Positions 24,904-34,315 of a stretch of DNA of 64,000 bases are shown here, in pieces. Location: assembly GCF_900182955.1 (NCBI RefSeq), contig NZ_FXUL01000011.1, positions 1-64,000 of the forward strand. The letters run 5' to 3'. Within the stretch, counting starts at the first letter, position 1, and every line of letters starts with the position of its first letter. A program made the translations under genes and the position numbers. This stretch comes from Noviherbaspirillum suwonense. Its GTDB lineage: Bacteria; Pseudomonadota; Gammaproteobacteria; Burkholderiales; Burkholderiaceae_D. The notes below the pieces were generated by a model. It was not told where the DNA came from, did no database searches, and was given only the letters and a program-made list of their open reading frames with translations.

Positions 24904-25162
24904 CCGGCTGCCGGGGCTTCCCGACGGCGCCCCTGCTTCAAGGCCCCCGGCCGGATTGCGCTGGCTGGCGGCGGCGAACCGGGTATTCCGGGTCGCATTG
25001 CGCCGGGCGACCTGGCAGCCAGGGATATTACTGAACGTTGTTCATCAGAACTTGTCAATTTGCTAGTCCCGTGGCGGCAAGGCCGGCATGGGGTCAAACG
25101 ACAGGTGTCGGCTGGCGTCTTTCGCCGGCGACATGACTTCAACTTTTCCGACAGAGGCGCAT

Positions 25163-25588
25163 ATGGGCATACTCAGCAATATTTTCCACAAGATCTTCCC
25201 TTCTTCCCATCCCGCAGTCGCCCAGGCAGACACGACCGCCGCGGCGCCTGCGGCCGGCGCGGCCACCGCTCCCGCGGCCCCGGCCGCACCCGCATCCGCA
25301 CCGGCCGCCGCGCCGGCGCAGAACATGCCGGAAGTCGATGTCGAACAAATCCTGAATGGCATGGCGCAGTCGGGAGGGCAAACCCTGAACTGGCGCACTT
25401 CCATCGTCGACCTGCTGAAACTGCTGAACCTCGACAGCAGCCTGCAATCCCGCAAGGAGCTTGCCGGCGAGCTGGGCTATAGCGGCGACACCAACGACTC
25501 GGCGTCGATGAACGTCTGGCTGCACCGCCAGGTGATGAACAAGCTGGCGGCGAACGGCGGCAAGGTGCCGGCAGACCTCAAGGACTGA
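25163..25588 (+). CDS. DUF3597 domain-containing protein
   Basis: A 141-residue protein. An amphipathic start (MGILSNIFHKIFPSSHPA) is followed by an Ala/Pro-rich linker (about 24-57) and then a helical DUF3597 domain with NWRTSIVDLLKLLNLDSSLQ and ELAGELGYSGD, which recall the domain's conserved core. The function is unknown; homologues are often found near stress-type genes. The ATG at 25163 is chosen because AGAGG stands just before it and the DUF3597 family begins with the MGILS/F motif. The 259-base gap upstream holds no clear promoter. Confidence 0.8.
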   Translation: MGILSNIFHKIFPSSHPAVAQADTTAAAPAAGAATAPAAPAAPASAPAAAPAQNMPEVDVEQILNGMAQSGGQTLNWRTSIVDLLKLLNLDSSLQSRKELAGELGYSGDTNDSASMNVWLHRQVMNKLAANGGKVPADLKD

Positions 25589-25721
25589 AGTCCGGGCGTC
25601 TGCCCGCCGCATCGATCCCGTGGGATGAATTGAAGGGAGGGCTGGCCTGCTGCCTGCCAGCCTTTTGATCCACGGCGCCCGGCGCGTCCGGGAAACTGAC
25701 ACCCTCGAACGGGGAAATCCA

Positions 25722-26084
25722 ATGACTCAAAAAGAAGGCGACGGCCACCAGGCGGCCGACAAGCGCCAGACGATTGCCGATTTCAAGCAGGCGGTCAACA
25801 TGACGGCTGCCCAGCTGGAGAAATGGCTGGACAGCGAGGATTCGAAACGCGTGGGCCAAAAGCACGGCGATGGCGAATCGGTCGGACACCATTCCGGCCG
25901 GCGCATCATCGAGCTGCTGCATCGGCCTGCGCAGGAGTTAAGCGAGGACGACCTTGCCCACATGCGCAAGGTGGTCGGATACGTCCACCGGCACCTGGCG
26001 CAGGGGCCCAGCAAGAGCGATCCTGCGACGAGCGACTGGCGTTACTCGCTGATGAACTGGGGACACGATCCGCAAAAGGACTGA
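25722..26084 (+). CDS. DUF3140 domain-containing protein
   Basis: A 120-residue hydrophilic protein. The conserved DUF3140 track is obvious: SKRVGQKHGDGESVGHHSGR, then HMRKVVGYVHRHLAQGP and the C-terminal YSLMNWGHDP. Its function is unknown; it is often seen with small stress-related proteins and a DNA-binding role has been suggested. It lies 133 bases after the DUF3597 gene on the same strand, in a cluster of small conserved genes. GGGGAAATCC precedes the ATG. Confidence 0.82.
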   Translation: MTQKEGDGHQAADKRQTIADFKQAVNMTAAQLEKWLDSEDSKRVGQKHGDGESVGHHSGRRIIELLHRPAQELSEDDLAHMRKVVGYVHRHLAQGPSKSDPATSDWRYSLMNWGHDPQKD

Positions 26085-26112
26085 TGCCGCGGCGGCCCAA
26101 GGCGATTGCGCC

Positions 26113-26562
26113 CTAGCGGCGGCCAGCCAGGATGGACAGCGTCAGCGCAGCCAGCGCGACGAAGTACAGCACCGCGCCGGCCGCATGCGAGTATTCCCAC
26201 TGGCGCCGAAGCGCTTCCCACTGCGGCGGCAGCATGGTCCAGTTCTGCGTTGCCTGGTTTGCCGGAAAGGTGAACAGGAAGAACGCCGCGAGGCCGAGCG
26301 CGATGCATAGCGTGGCGGCAAGCGAAAGGTGGAAAGCGGCGCCCGCACGCCGCTGGAGCAGCGTCAGTACGGCGGTTGCGACGAGCGCGCCGACCACGAA
26401 CACACCGAGCAGCGCCCAGCCCCGGTAGATCTGCTGCACCGTCAGGTAATCGTCGTGGGAGAGCGCCATCTTGGCCGGGAGTTCAAGCAGGTGCGCCCAG
26501 CCGGCGGCCATGGACACCGCGGTAAAGAGCATGGCGATGAACTGTACCGTCCTGATCATCAT
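26113..26562 (-). CDS. DUF1772 (anthrone oxygenase-like) membrane protein
   Basis: A 149-residue protein with four membrane helices. The family segment PANQATQNWTMLPPQWEALR, followed by WEYSHAAGA, is diagnostic of DUF1772, a membrane family that includes fungal anthrone oxygenases; bacterial members have unknown roles. Two adjacent ATG codons follow CAGGAGGTC, so the second (26559) may be the real start. It faces the DUF3140 gene. Confidence 0.78.
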   Translation of the reverse strand: MMIRTVQFIAMLFTAVSMAAGWAHLLELPAKMALSHDDYLTVQQIYRGWALLGVFVVGALVATAVLTLLQRRAGAAFHLSLAATLCIALGLAAFFLFTFPANQATQNWTMLPPQWEALRRQWEYSHAAGAVLYFVALAALTLSILAGRR

Positions 26563-26633
26563 GACCTCCTGGCCTGCAGCGCGCCGTCAACACACGGTGC
26601 AGGCATCCACGCACCGGGAAAGACCCGTGCCGG

Positions 26634-27107
26634 CTAGCCCCGCTTCGGCCGCGTTGCCAGGGCCACTACCGTGATGCCCGCGGCGACGATCAGCGCGTCC
26701 TCTATCAGGCCGCTGCGGGTCTGGCCGATGCGCGCCATGGCCTGCTTGCGGCCGGCCAGCGTCAGGTAGGCAAGCGGCACCGCGGTGGCGACCGCGAGGG
26801 CCGCGCCGGCCTGCTCCTCGCCGCGCGGCGCCAGCGCCGCGCCGGCGATCCCCGCGCTGGCCACGCGCGCCAGCAGCCCGAGGAACACGGTGCGGTCAGG
26901 CGCGCTCTTCATCTTGTCGCCGAACAGCTCTCCGACGCCCATGGCCAGCGCGCCGAACTTGAACACCGGGTGGTCCAGGAGAACGAGTTCACCTGTCGTA
27001 CGACGGCCGGCGAGGCGTGCCGCGGCTATCGTCGCCATTGGCGTCATCGACCGTGCGCTTGCAACGGCGCCGATCAGGACGGAGGAAAGCAGGCTGCGAA
27101 TTTTCAT
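26634..27107 (-). CDS. DUF4126 domain-containing membrane protein
   Basis: A 157-residue protein with about four hydrophobic segments. The first one (SLLSSVLIGAVASARSMTPM) and the loop ELFGDKMKSAPDRT are typical of DUF4126, a family of small integral membrane proteins of unknown function. The start at 27107 follows AGGAGTTATAAAA. It precedes the DUF1772 gene by 71 bases on the same strand and may be co-transcribed with it. Confidence 0.75.
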   Translation of the reverse strand: MKIRSLLSSVLIGAVASARSMTPMATIAAARLAGRRTTGELVLLDHPVFKFGALAMGVGELFGDKMKSAPDRTVFLGLLARVASAGIAGAALAPRGEEQAGAALAVATAVPLAYLTLAGRKQAMARIGQTRSGLIEDALIVAAGITVVALATRPKRG

Positions 27108-27219
27108 TTTTATAACTCCTGTGCAAGTGGGATCTTGTCGAACCGCCGAAGCAGCCTTGAGGCGGCAAATCACGTCACCGGGGCAAGCGACGCAAGGTAC
27201 GACGCCCCCCTGCACGATT

Positions 27220-27984
27220 CTATGAAAACTGGCTGAAGTCCGGCTTGCGCTTTTCGAAGAAAGCGGTGAACGCTTCCTTCGCTTCCGGCGCGGTCAGCAT
27301 CCGGCGGAAGTGCTCGCCCTCCGCCGCCATCTGCTCGTCGATCTCGGCCGCGGCGCCGCGCTTCATCAACTGCTTGGTGATGCGCACCGACGAGGCCGGC
27401 AGCGCCGCCAGCTTGGCCGCCTGCGCCGCCACGAAGGACTGCAGTTCGTCGGCCGGCAGCACGCGGTTGACCAGGCCCATCTGCTGCGCCTCATCGGCCA
27501 GGAACGCTTCGCCGAGCATCAGCTTCTCGGCGGCGCGCTGGTAGCCGGCCAGGCGCGGCAGCAACAGGCTGGACGAGAATTCGGGGCACAGGCCCAGCTG
27601 GCTGAACGGCATCGAAAACCTGGCATTGTCGGCCGCATAGACCAGGTCGCAATGCAGAAGCATCGTGGTGCCCACGCCCACCGCCGCGCCGGCCACCGCG
27701 GCCACCACCGGCTTGCTGGCGCCTTTCAGCGCCGACATGAACTGGAACACCGGGCTGGCGCCGCCGGTCGGCGGCTGCTTCATGAAGTCCTCGAGGTCGT
27801 TCCCGGCCGTGAAGATGCCGGGATGGCCGGCCAGCACGATGACCCGCACCGACGGGTCGGCCTCGGCCGCGGTGAAGCCGTCGGCCATGCTCTGGTACAT
27901 CGCCGCGGTGATCGCGTTCTTCTTTTCGGGCCGGTTGAAGCGGATGGTGCAGATGCCGTTTGCCTGTTCGATGCTGATATCCAT
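27220..27984 (-). CDS. Enoyl-CoA hydratase/isomerase
   Basis: A 254-residue crotonase-fold protein. The oxyanion-hole regions are AGNDLEDFMKQP and AAVAGAAVGVGTTMLLHCDL, and FSMPFSQLGLCPEFSSS marks the catalytic loop. It has Pro-Glu-Phe (CPEF) where hydratases usually carry a catalytic Glu in PE, so activity as a hydratase or isomerase is plausible. It lies at the 3' end of the beta-oxidation cluster but after a terminator, so it may be expressed partly by read-through or from its own promoter. GAGGAGAC precedes the ATG. Confidence 0.88.
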   Translation of the reverse strand: MDISIEQANGICTIRFNRPEKKNAITAAMYQSMADGFTAAEADPSVRVIVLAGHPGIFTAGNDLEDFMKQPPTGGASPVFQFMSALKGASKPVVAAVAGAAVGVGTTMLLHCDLVYAADNARFSMPFSQLGLCPEFSSSLLLPRLAGYQRAAEKLMLGEAFLADEAQQMGLVNRVLPADELQSFVAAQAAKLAALPASSVRITKQLMKRGAAAEIDEQMAAEGEHFRRMLTAPEAKEAFTAFFEKRKPDFSQFS

Positions 27985-28006
27985 GTCGTCTCCTCACTGT
28001 TCAATG

Positions 28007-28039
28007 AAAAAAGGCCGCGCGGCATGACGCCGCACGGCC
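28007..28039 (-). terminator. Terminator after fadA
   Basis: On the minus strand GGCCGTGCGGC GTCAT GCCGCGCGGCC (one T-G wobble) is followed by six T. It stands between fadA and the enoyl-CoA hydratase gene and should end or attenuate the main beta-oxidation transcript. Confidence 0.88.
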
Positions 28040-28053
28040 CCTGGTCCAAGCGC

Positions 28054-29250
28054 TTACATCCGCTCGAAGATGCCTGCCGCGCCCATGCCGGTGCCCACGC
28101 ACATGGTGACCATACCGTACTTCAGGTTCTTGCGGCGCAGCGCATGCACCACGGTGGCCGCGCGGATCGCGCCGGTGGCGCCCAGCGGATGGCCGAGCGC
28201 GATCGCGCCGCCCATCGGGTTGACCTTGGACGGGTCCAGGCCCAGGTCCTGGATCACCGCCAGCGCCTGCGCGGCGAACGCCTCGTTGAGCTCGAACCAG
28301 TCGATCTGGTCCTGCGTGATGTTGGCCGCGCGCAGCGCCGCGGGAATCGCTTCCTTCGGGCCGATGCCCATGATTTCCGGCGGCACGCCGCGCACCGCGA
28401 ACGACGCAAAGCGCGCCAGCGGCGTCAGGTTGAACTGCTTCAGGATCTTTTCGCTGACCAGGATCAGCGCGCCCGCGCCGTCCGAGGTCTGCGAGCTGTT
28501 GCCGGCCGTGACCGAGCCCTTGGCCGCGAACACCGGGCGTAGCTTGGCCAGTCCCTGCAGGCTGGAATCGGCGCGCGGGCCTTCGTCGAGGCTGACGGTG
28601 CGGGTCTTGACGTCGATCTCGCCGGTGGCCAGGTTGGGGAATTTCTCGATGATGTCGACCGAGGTCATTTCATCGCTGAACTCGCCGGCCTGCTGCGCGG
28701 CCAGCGCCTTCAGGTGCGAGTCCAGCGCAAACTGGTCCTGCGCCTCGCGCGACACCTTCCATTGCTTCGCGACGTTTTCCGCGGTCAGGCCCATGCCGTA
28801 GGCCATGCCGATGTTCTCGTCCTTGAAGATGCCCATGTTCATCGATGGATGGTGGCCCATCATCGGCACCATGGACATCGACTCGGCGCCGGCCGCGATC
28901 ATCACGTCGGCCTGGCCGACGCGGATGCGGTCGGCGGCCATCGCCACCGCGGTGATGCCGGAGGCGCAGTAGCGGTTGACGATGACGCCGCCCACGGTCT
29001 TGGGAAGGCCGGCCAGCAGCACCGCCATGCGGGCCAGGTTCAGGCCCTGCTCGGCTTCCGGGAACGAGCAGCCGACAATGGCGTCCTCGATCAGCGCCGG
29101 GTCCAGCCCCGGCACCTGGGCCACGGCCGACTGGATCGCACGCACCAGCAGGTCGTCCGGGCGGGTGTAGCGGAACATGCCGCGCGGCGCCTTGCCGATC
29201 GGCGTGCGGGTGGCGGCGACGATGTAGGCGTCCTGTAGTTGTTGGCTCAT
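28054..29250 (-). CDS. fadA: Acetyl-CoA C-acyltransferase (3-ketoacyl-CoA thiolase)
   Basis: A 398-residue thiolase that cleaves 3-ketoacyl-CoA to acetyl-CoA and a shortened acyl-CoA. The active-site cysteine is in NRYCASGITAVAMAA, the histidine in GGAIALGHPLGATG, and the second cysteine in TMCVGTGMGAAG. Length is usual. It starts 12 bases after the stop of the fadB-type gene on the same strand, and with it forms the trifunctional beta-oxidation complex. GGAGAACAGAAA precedes the ATG. Confidence 0.95.
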   Translation of the reverse strand: MSQQLQDAYIVAATRTPIGKAPRGMFRYTRPDDLLVRAIQSAVAQVPGLDPALIEDAIVGCSFPEAEQGLNLARMAVLLAGLPKTVGGVIVNRYCASGITAVAMAADRIRVGQADVMIAAGAESMSMVPMMGHHPSMNMGIFKDENIGMAYGMGLTAENVAKQWKVSREAQDQFALDSHLKALAAQQAGEFSDEMTSVDIIEKFPNLATGEIDVKTRTVSLDEGPRADSSLQGLAKLRPVFAAKGSVTAGNSSQTSDGAGALILVSEKILKQFNLTPLARFASFAVRGVPPEIMGIGPKEAIPAALRAANITQDQIDWFELNEAFAAQALAVIQDLGLDPSKVNPMGGAIALGHPLGATGAIRAATVVHALRRKNLKYGMVTMCVGTGMGAAGIFERM

Positions 29251-29262
29251 TTTCTGTTCTCC

Positions 29263-31650
29263 TTAATTACGGACCGGCTTGCCGGTCTGCATCATGCCCA
29301 TGATCCGCTCTTGCGTCTTCGGATTGCCCAGCAGTTCCATGAAGGCTTTACGTTCCAGGTCCAGCAGCCATTGCTCCGACACCAGGCTGCCCGGCTCGAT
29401 GTCGCCGCCGCTGACGATCTCGGCGATCATCATGCCCAGCTTGTAGTCATGCGCCGAGATGAAGCCGCCGTCGCGCATGTTGACCAGCTGCGCGCCGATG
29501 GTGGCCATGCCGTAGCGGCCCGTGACCGGCACCAGCGCCTTCGCCGGCGCGCGGTAGCCGGCGTCGAACAGCGCGCGGGCTTCCACTTTCGCCACGTGCA
29601 GCAGCTCGTACGGGTTGAAGACGATGGTGTCGCTGGCAGCCAGGTAGCCCATCTTCTTCGCTTCCAGCGCCGACTTCGACACCTGCGCGGTGGCGGCGTT
29701 GGTGAAGCCGTTCTTCAGGAACTGCAGCAGGTCGTTGCCCTTGGCGTCGGCCGCCGCGCGCAGCGCCGCTTCCTTCAGGCCGCCGCCGGCCGGCACCAGG
29801 CCGACGCCGACTTCGACCAGCCCCATATAGCTTTCCAGCGCGGCCACGCGCTTGGTTGCATGCAGCGCCAGCTCGCAGCCGCCGCCCAGCGCCAGGCCGG
29901 CCACCGCAGCCACGACAGGCACGTTGGCATACTTCATGCGCATCAGCACGTTCTGCAGCTTGGCGACCTCCGGCCCGATGGCCTTGATGCCGCCCGACAT
30001 GAAGACCGGTAGCATGGCCTGCAGGTCGGCGCCGGCGGAGAATGCGCCGCCCTGCGCCGCATCGGCATTCCAGAGCACCAGGCCCTTGTAGTTCTGCTCG
30101 GCCTCGTCCAGCGCACGGCTCAGGCCGGCGATGACGCCGGGGCCGATCACGCGCATCTTGGTCTTCAGCGACAGCACCAGCACGTCGTCGCCCTGGTGCC
30201 ATGCGCGCACCGAATCGTCCTCGAACACGGTCGTGCCGCCATTGGTGGCGTCGCTGCCGCCCTCGCCCAGCACCGGCGCGCGGAACGGCTGGCGGCCGTA
30301 CACGGCGAGGCTGGAACGGGGGATATAGGCCTTCTTCGCCGGCGACCACGAACCTTCCGCGGTGTGCACGCCGGTGCGGTCGTCGAAGACCCAGCCAGGC
30401 AGCGGCGTGTCCGACAGCGCGCGTCCGGCGTCGATGTCTTCCTTGACCCAGGTGGCGACCTGCTGCCAGCCGGCTGCCTGCCAGCTCTCGAACGGCCCCT
30501 GGTTCCAGCCGAAACCCCAGCGCAGCGCGAAGTCGACATCGCGCGCATTGTCGGCGATGCTTTCCAGGTGCACCGCGATGTAATGGAAGGCGTCGCGGAA
30601 GATGGCCCACAGGAACTGCGCCTGCGGGTTGGTCGAGTCATGCAGCGCCTTCATGCGCTTGGCCGGGTCCTTTTCCTTCAGGATGCGGCCCACCAGGTCG
30701 TCGGCCTTGCCGCCGCCGGGCACGTAGTCGCCCTTGGCCGCGTCGAAGCGCTGGATGTCCTTGCCCACTTTCTTGTAGAAGCCGGCGCCGGCCTTCTGGC
30801 CCAGCGCGCCGGCCGCGACCAGCTTGCCCAGCAGCTCCGGCGTCTCGTAGACCGGGAAGAACGGGTCGTCCTTCAGGTTGTCCTGCATGGTCTTGATGAC
30901 ATGGCCCATGGTGTCCAGGCCCACCACGTCGGCGGTGCGGAAGGTGCCGGACTTGGCGCGGCCCAGCCGCGCGCCGGTCAGGTCGTCGACCACGTCCACC
31001 GACAGGCCGAACTTCGCGGCTTCGCGGATAGTCGCCAGCATGCCGAAGATGCCGACGCGGTTGGCGATGAAGTTGGGCGTGTCGATCGCCCGCACCACGC
31101 CCTTGCCCAGCGTGGACGCGAGGAAGCCTTCGAGCTGGTCGAGGATCTCCGGGCGGGTGGCCGCGGTCGGGATCAGTTCCACCAGGTGCATGTAGCGCGG
31201 CGGGTTGAAGAAGTGGACGCCGCAGAAACGGGCCTTGAGTTCGGCCTCGAAACCGTCGGACAGCGCCGTGATCGACAGGCCCGAGGTGTTGGACGCGAAG
31301 ATCGCATTCGGCGCGATGTAGGGAGCGACCTTCTTGTACAGGTCATGCTTCCAGTCCATGCGCTCGGCGATGGCTTCGATGATCAGGTCGCAGTCCTTCA
31401 GTTCCTCGAGGTTGTCCTCGTAGTTGGCCACGCCGATCAGCGCGGCCTGGTCGCGGTCGCCCAGCGGCGCAGGGCTCAGCTTCTTCAGGTTTTCGATGGC
31501 GCGCAGCACGATGCCGTTCTTGTTGCCTTCTTTCGCTGGCAGGTCGAACAGCACGACCGGCACGCGGGCATTGACGCAGTGGGCGGCGATTTGCGCGCCC
31601 ATGACGCCGGCGCCGAGCACGGCGACTTTCTTGACGATGAAATTTGACAT
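29263..31650 (-). CDS. fadB: 3-hydroxyacyl-CoA dehydrogenase/enoyl-CoA hydratase (FadB/FadJ-type)
   Basis: A 795-residue bifunctional beta-oxidation enzyme. Here the NAD-binding dehydrogenase is N-terminal (VAVLGAGVMGAQIAAHCV, about 8-25, with HFFNPPRYMHLVEL near 145) and the crotonase domain is C-terminal (FSAGADLQAM and AAVAGLALGGGCELALHATK in about 540-610). This is the reverse of E. coli FadB but common in betaproteobacteria. It hydrates enoyl-CoA and oxidises 3-hydroxyacyl-CoA. It lies between the acyl-CoA dehydrogenase and fadA genes, with a large hairpin in the gap before it. Confidence 0.94.
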   Translation of the reverse strand: MSNFIVKKVAVLGAGVMGAQIAAHCVNARVPVVLFDLPAKEGNKNGIVLRAIENLKKLSPAPLGDRDQAALIGVANYEDNLEELKDCDLIIEAIAERMDWKHDLYKKVAPYIAPNAIFASNTSGLSITALSDGFEAELKARFCGVHFFNPPRYMHLVELIPTAATRPEILDQLEGFLASTLGKGVVRAIDTPNFIANRVGIFGMLATIREAAKFGLSVDVVDDLTGARLGRAKSGTFRTADVVGLDTMGHVIKTMQDNLKDDPFFPVYETPELLGKLVAAGALGQKAGAGFYKKVGKDIQRFDAAKGDYVPGGGKADDLVGRILKEKDPAKRMKALHDSTNPQAQFLWAIFRDAFHYIAVHLESIADNARDVDFALRWGFGWNQGPFESWQAAGWQQVATWVKEDIDAGRALSDTPLPGWVFDDRTGVHTAEGSWSPAKKAYIPRSSLAVYGRQPFRAPVLGEGGSDATNGGTTVFEDDSVRAWHQGDDVLVLSLKTKMRVIGPGVIAGLSRALDEAEQNYKGLVLWNADAAQGGAFSAGADLQAMLPVFMSGGIKAIGPEVAKLQNVLMRMKYANVPVVAAVAGLALGGGCELALHATKRVAALESYMGLVEVGVGLVPAGGGLKEAALRAAADAKGNDLLQFLKNGFTNAATAQVSKSALEAKKMGYLAASDTIVFNPYELLHVAKVEARALFDAGYRAPAKALVPVTGRYGMATIGAQLVNMRDGGFISAHDYKLGMMIAEIVSGGDIEPGSLVSEQWLLDLERKAFMELLGNPKTQERIMGMMQTGKPVRN

Positions 31651-31678
31651 GGTTGGATTCCTGGGACGTTGGATGCAG

Positions 31679-31730
31679 ACCGCCGCGCCGGCCCGTCGTT
31701 GAAGACGGGTCGGCGGGCGGTGCGGCGGTT
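31679..31730 (-). other. Long hairpin between acyl-CoA dehydrogenase and fadB
   Basis: ACCGCCGC...CCCGTC GTTGAA GACGGG...GCGGCGGT folds into a long imperfect stem of about 20 pairs within the 95-base spacer. With no T run on the minus strand it is more likely an RNA stabiliser or attenuator between cistrons than a full terminator. Confidence 0.4.
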
Positions 31731-31745
31731 TCCTCTTGCTTGGAC

Positions 31746-33536
31746 TTAGATCAGGTCGGCGTCGAGCGCCATCAGGCTGGCGGAGCCCGAACGCGCCTGG
31801 CGGATCAGCATCGCCGTTTCAGGCAGCAGGCGCGCGAAGTAGAAGCGCGCGGTGCCCAGCTTCGACTTGTAGAAGCTGTCGCCGGAGTCCTGCTTTTCGA
31901 GCGCGATCTTCGCCATGCGGGCGAAGAAGTAGGCGAACACCAGGTGGCCGGCAACCCGCAGGTAAGGCACGGCTGCGGCGCCGACCTCGTCCTGGTTCTG
32001 GAAGGCCTTCATGCCGATTTCCATGGTCAGCTTGGTGACCTTGTCGCCGAGGTCGGCCAGCGGCGTGATGAATTCGGACATCGCCTCGTCGCTGCCGTTT
32101 TCCTCGACGAAAGCCTGCACCTGGGCGCCGAACTTGCGCAGCTTCGCGCCATTGTCCATCAGCACCTTGCGTCCCAGCAGGTCGAGCGACTGGATGGTGT
32201 TGGTGCCTTCGTAGATCATGTTGATGCGCGAGTCGCGGACGTACTGCTCCATGCCCCACTCGGCGATGAAGCCGTGGCCGCCGTAGACCTGCATCGCCTC
32301 GGAGGTGGCGATCCAGCCGTTGTCCGTCAGGAAAGCCTTGATGATGGGCGTGAGCAGCGCAACCTGGTCGGCCGCGTCCTTGCGCACTTCCTCGTCCGGG
32401 TGATTCAGCTCGCGATCGATCATCAACGCGATGTAGTAGCTGAATGCGCGGCCGCCTTCGGCAAATGCCTTGGCGGTCAGCAGCATGCGGCGCACGTCCG
32501 GGTGCACGATGATCGGGTCGGCCGGCTTGTCCGGCGCCTTCACGCCCGACAGGCTGCGCATCTGCAGCCGGTCTTTTGCATAGACCAGCGCGTTCTGGTA
32601 CGCCACTTCGGTCAGGCCCAGCGACTGCATGCCGACGCCGAGGCGCGCCGCGTTCATCATCACGAACATCGCGTTCAGGCCCTTGTTGGGCTGGCCGATC
32701 AGCCAGCCGGTGGCGCCGTCCATGTTGATCTGGCAGGTCGCGTTGCCGTGGATGCCCATCTTCTCTTCGATCGCGCCGCAGAAAATGCTGTTGCGCGCGC
32801 CCAGCGAACCGTCCGCGTTGGGCAGGAACTTGGGCACCAGGAACAGCGAGATGCCCTTGGTGCCGGCAGGCGCGTCCGGCAGGCGGGCCAGCACCAGGTG
32901 GATGATGTTCTCCACCATGTCATGCTCGCCGGCCGAGATGAAGATCTTGCCGCCGGTGATCTTGTAGGAGCCGTCTTCCTGCGGCTCAGCCTTGGAGCGC
33001 AGCATGCCCAGGTCGGTGCCGCAATGGGCTTCGGTCAGGCACATGGTGCCGGTCCATTCGCCGGACACCAGCTTGGGCAGGTACAGGGCCTTCTGCTCGT
33101 CGGTGCCATGCTCGTGCAGGCACTCGTAGGCGCCGTGCGACAGGCCCGGGTACATGGTCCAGGCCTGGTTGGACGAGTTCAGCATTTCATAGAAGGCGTT
33201 GTTCAGCACGACGGGCAGGCCCTGGCCGCCGTATTCCGGGTCGGCCGACAGCGACGGCCAGCCCGCCTCGATGTATTGCCGGTAGGCTTCCTTGAAACCC
33301 TTCGGCGTGGTCACTTCATGGGTTTCCTGGTTCAGCCTGCAACCTTCGTGGTCGCCCGTGCGGTTCAACGGGAACAGGATGTCGGAAGTGAACTTGCCGC
33401 CCTCCTCCAGCACCTGGTTGATGATGTCGGCATCGACTTCCGCATGCTTCGGCAATTGCTTCAGTTCGTTCTCGACTTGCAGCAGTTCGTGCAGCACGAA
33501 TTGCATATCCCGTACCGGGGCGACGTATTGACCCAT
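31746..33536 (-). CDS. Acyl-CoA dehydrogenase (C-terminal-extended, FadE-like)
   Basis: A 596-residue flavoprotein that makes trans-2-enoyl-CoA from acyl-CoA. It has the acyl-CoA dehydrogenase N-terminal, middle (TMCLTEAHCGTDLGMLRSKA and KIFISAGEHDM) and C-terminal domains (MQVYGGHGFIAEWGMEQYVR), plus the extra C-terminal helical domain typical of the 590-600 residue bacterial class. It starts 35 bases after the TetR gene stop on the same strand, and it opens the structural part of the beta-oxidation operon. Confidence 0.94.
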   Translation of the reverse strand: MGQYVAPVRDMQFVLHELLQVENELKQLPKHAEVDADIINQVLEEGGKFTSDILFPLNRTGDHEGCRLNQETHEVTTPKGFKEAYRQYIEAGWPSLSADPEYGGQGLPVVLNNAFYEMLNSSNQAWTMYPGLSHGAYECLHEHGTDEQKALYLPKLVSGEWTGTMCLTEAHCGTDLGMLRSKAEPQEDGSYKITGGKIFISAGEHDMVENIIHLVLARLPDAPAGTKGISLFLVPKFLPNADGSLGARNSIFCGAIEEKMGIHGNATCQINMDGATGWLIGQPNKGLNAMFVMMNAARLGVGMQSLGLTEVAYQNALVYAKDRLQMRSLSGVKAPDKPADPIIVHPDVRRMLLTAKAFAEGGRAFSYYIALMIDRELNHPDEEVRKDAADQVALLTPIIKAFLTDNGWIATSEAMQVYGGHGFIAEWGMEQYVRDSRINMIYEGTNTIQSLDLLGRKVLMDNGAKLRKFGAQVQAFVEENGSDEAMSEFITPLADLGDKVTKLTMEIGMKAFQNQDEVGAAAVPYLRVAGHLVFAYFFARMAKIALEKQDSGDSFYKSKLGTARFYFARLLPETAMLIRQARSGSASLMALDADLI

Positions 33537-33571
33537 GATGTTTCTCCAGAAGAGCAGTGGATTGTTGAATT

Positions 33572-34246
33572 TCAGGCTGTCTTGTCGACAGCGATTTTTG
33601 CTGTGGGTGTCGCATCGATGCCGCCGGCCGCTGTTGCGGCGCGGTAGCTTTCAAGCAGGCGCTCGAAACCCGCCTGGGCGCGGCCTACACTGCCGGGACG
33701 CTTGATGAAGCGGGCGTCATGGTGCAGCGCCAGCACCAGTCCGTACATTTCGTACACCATCTGCTGCGGGTCGGTGTCGGCGCGGAGGTGGCCGCATTCG
33801 ACGGCCTGCTCGACGCAGCGCCGCAAGGCTTCCTGCCATGCCTTGACCATCCCCACCAGCTCTTCGCGTATTGCGCCGGGACGGTCGTCATATTCGACCG
33901 CGCCGCTGATATAGATGCAGCCGGAAGCCAGCTCCATGGTCACGCGCTTGATCCAGCGGGTAAACATGCTTTGCAGCCGCGGCAGGCCGCGGGCGTCCTT
34001 CATGCTGGGATAGAACACTTCCTGCTCGAAATGGTGGTGGTACAGCTTCAGCACTTCGATCTGCAGGTCCTCGCGCGAGCCGAAATGCGCGAAGACGCCG
34101 GACTTGCTCATGTTCATCTTGTCGGCCAGCAGGCCGATGGTCAGGCCCTCGAGGCCGTCGCGGCTTGCCAGTCCCAGCGCCACATCCAGGATCGCAGCGC
34201 GTGTGAGCTCGCCCTTGCGCATGAATTTTGGTGTCGTGTCAGTCAT
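33572..34246 (-). CDS. TetR family regulator of the beta-oxidation operon
   Basis: A 224-residue TetR regulator. The HTH (about 15-55) ends LADKMNMSKSGVFAHFGSRE, a motif seen in regulators placed before acyl-CoA dehydrogenase/fadBA genes in Burkholderiales. The C-terminal ligand domain has YDDRPGAIREELVGMVKAWQ. It likely represses its own transcript and the fad genes downstream until acyl-CoA binds. The promoter at 34316-34343 and a palindrome at 34304-34313 support self-control. The ATG at 34246 is preferred over an upstream in-frame codon. Confidence 0.87.
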   Translation of the reverse strand: MTDTTPKFMRKGELTRAAILDVALGLASRDGLEGLTIGLLADKMNMSKSGVFAHFGSREDLQIEVLKLYHHHFEQEVFYPSMKDARGLPRLQSMFTRWIKRVTMELASGCIYISGAVEYDDRPGAIREELVGMVKAWQEALRRCVEQAVECGHLRADTDPQQMVYEMYGLVLALHHDARFIKRPGSVGRAQAGFERLLESYRAATAAGGIDATPTAKIAVDKTA

Positions 34247-34303
34247 GATGGGACGCAATGAGACCTTAGTGGATGCTGGGGAAAATCAGGAATGAACGTA
34301 ATG

Positions 34304-34313
34304 CGAACGTTCG
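34304..34313. promoter_or_regulatory. Palindromic operator candidate of the fad-operon TetR
   Basis: CGAACGTTCG is a perfect ten-base palindrome placed just downstream of the predicted -10 of the TetR gene. A repressor bound there would block the start of the TetR-fad transcript. Confidence 0.5.
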
Positions 34314-34315
34314 TA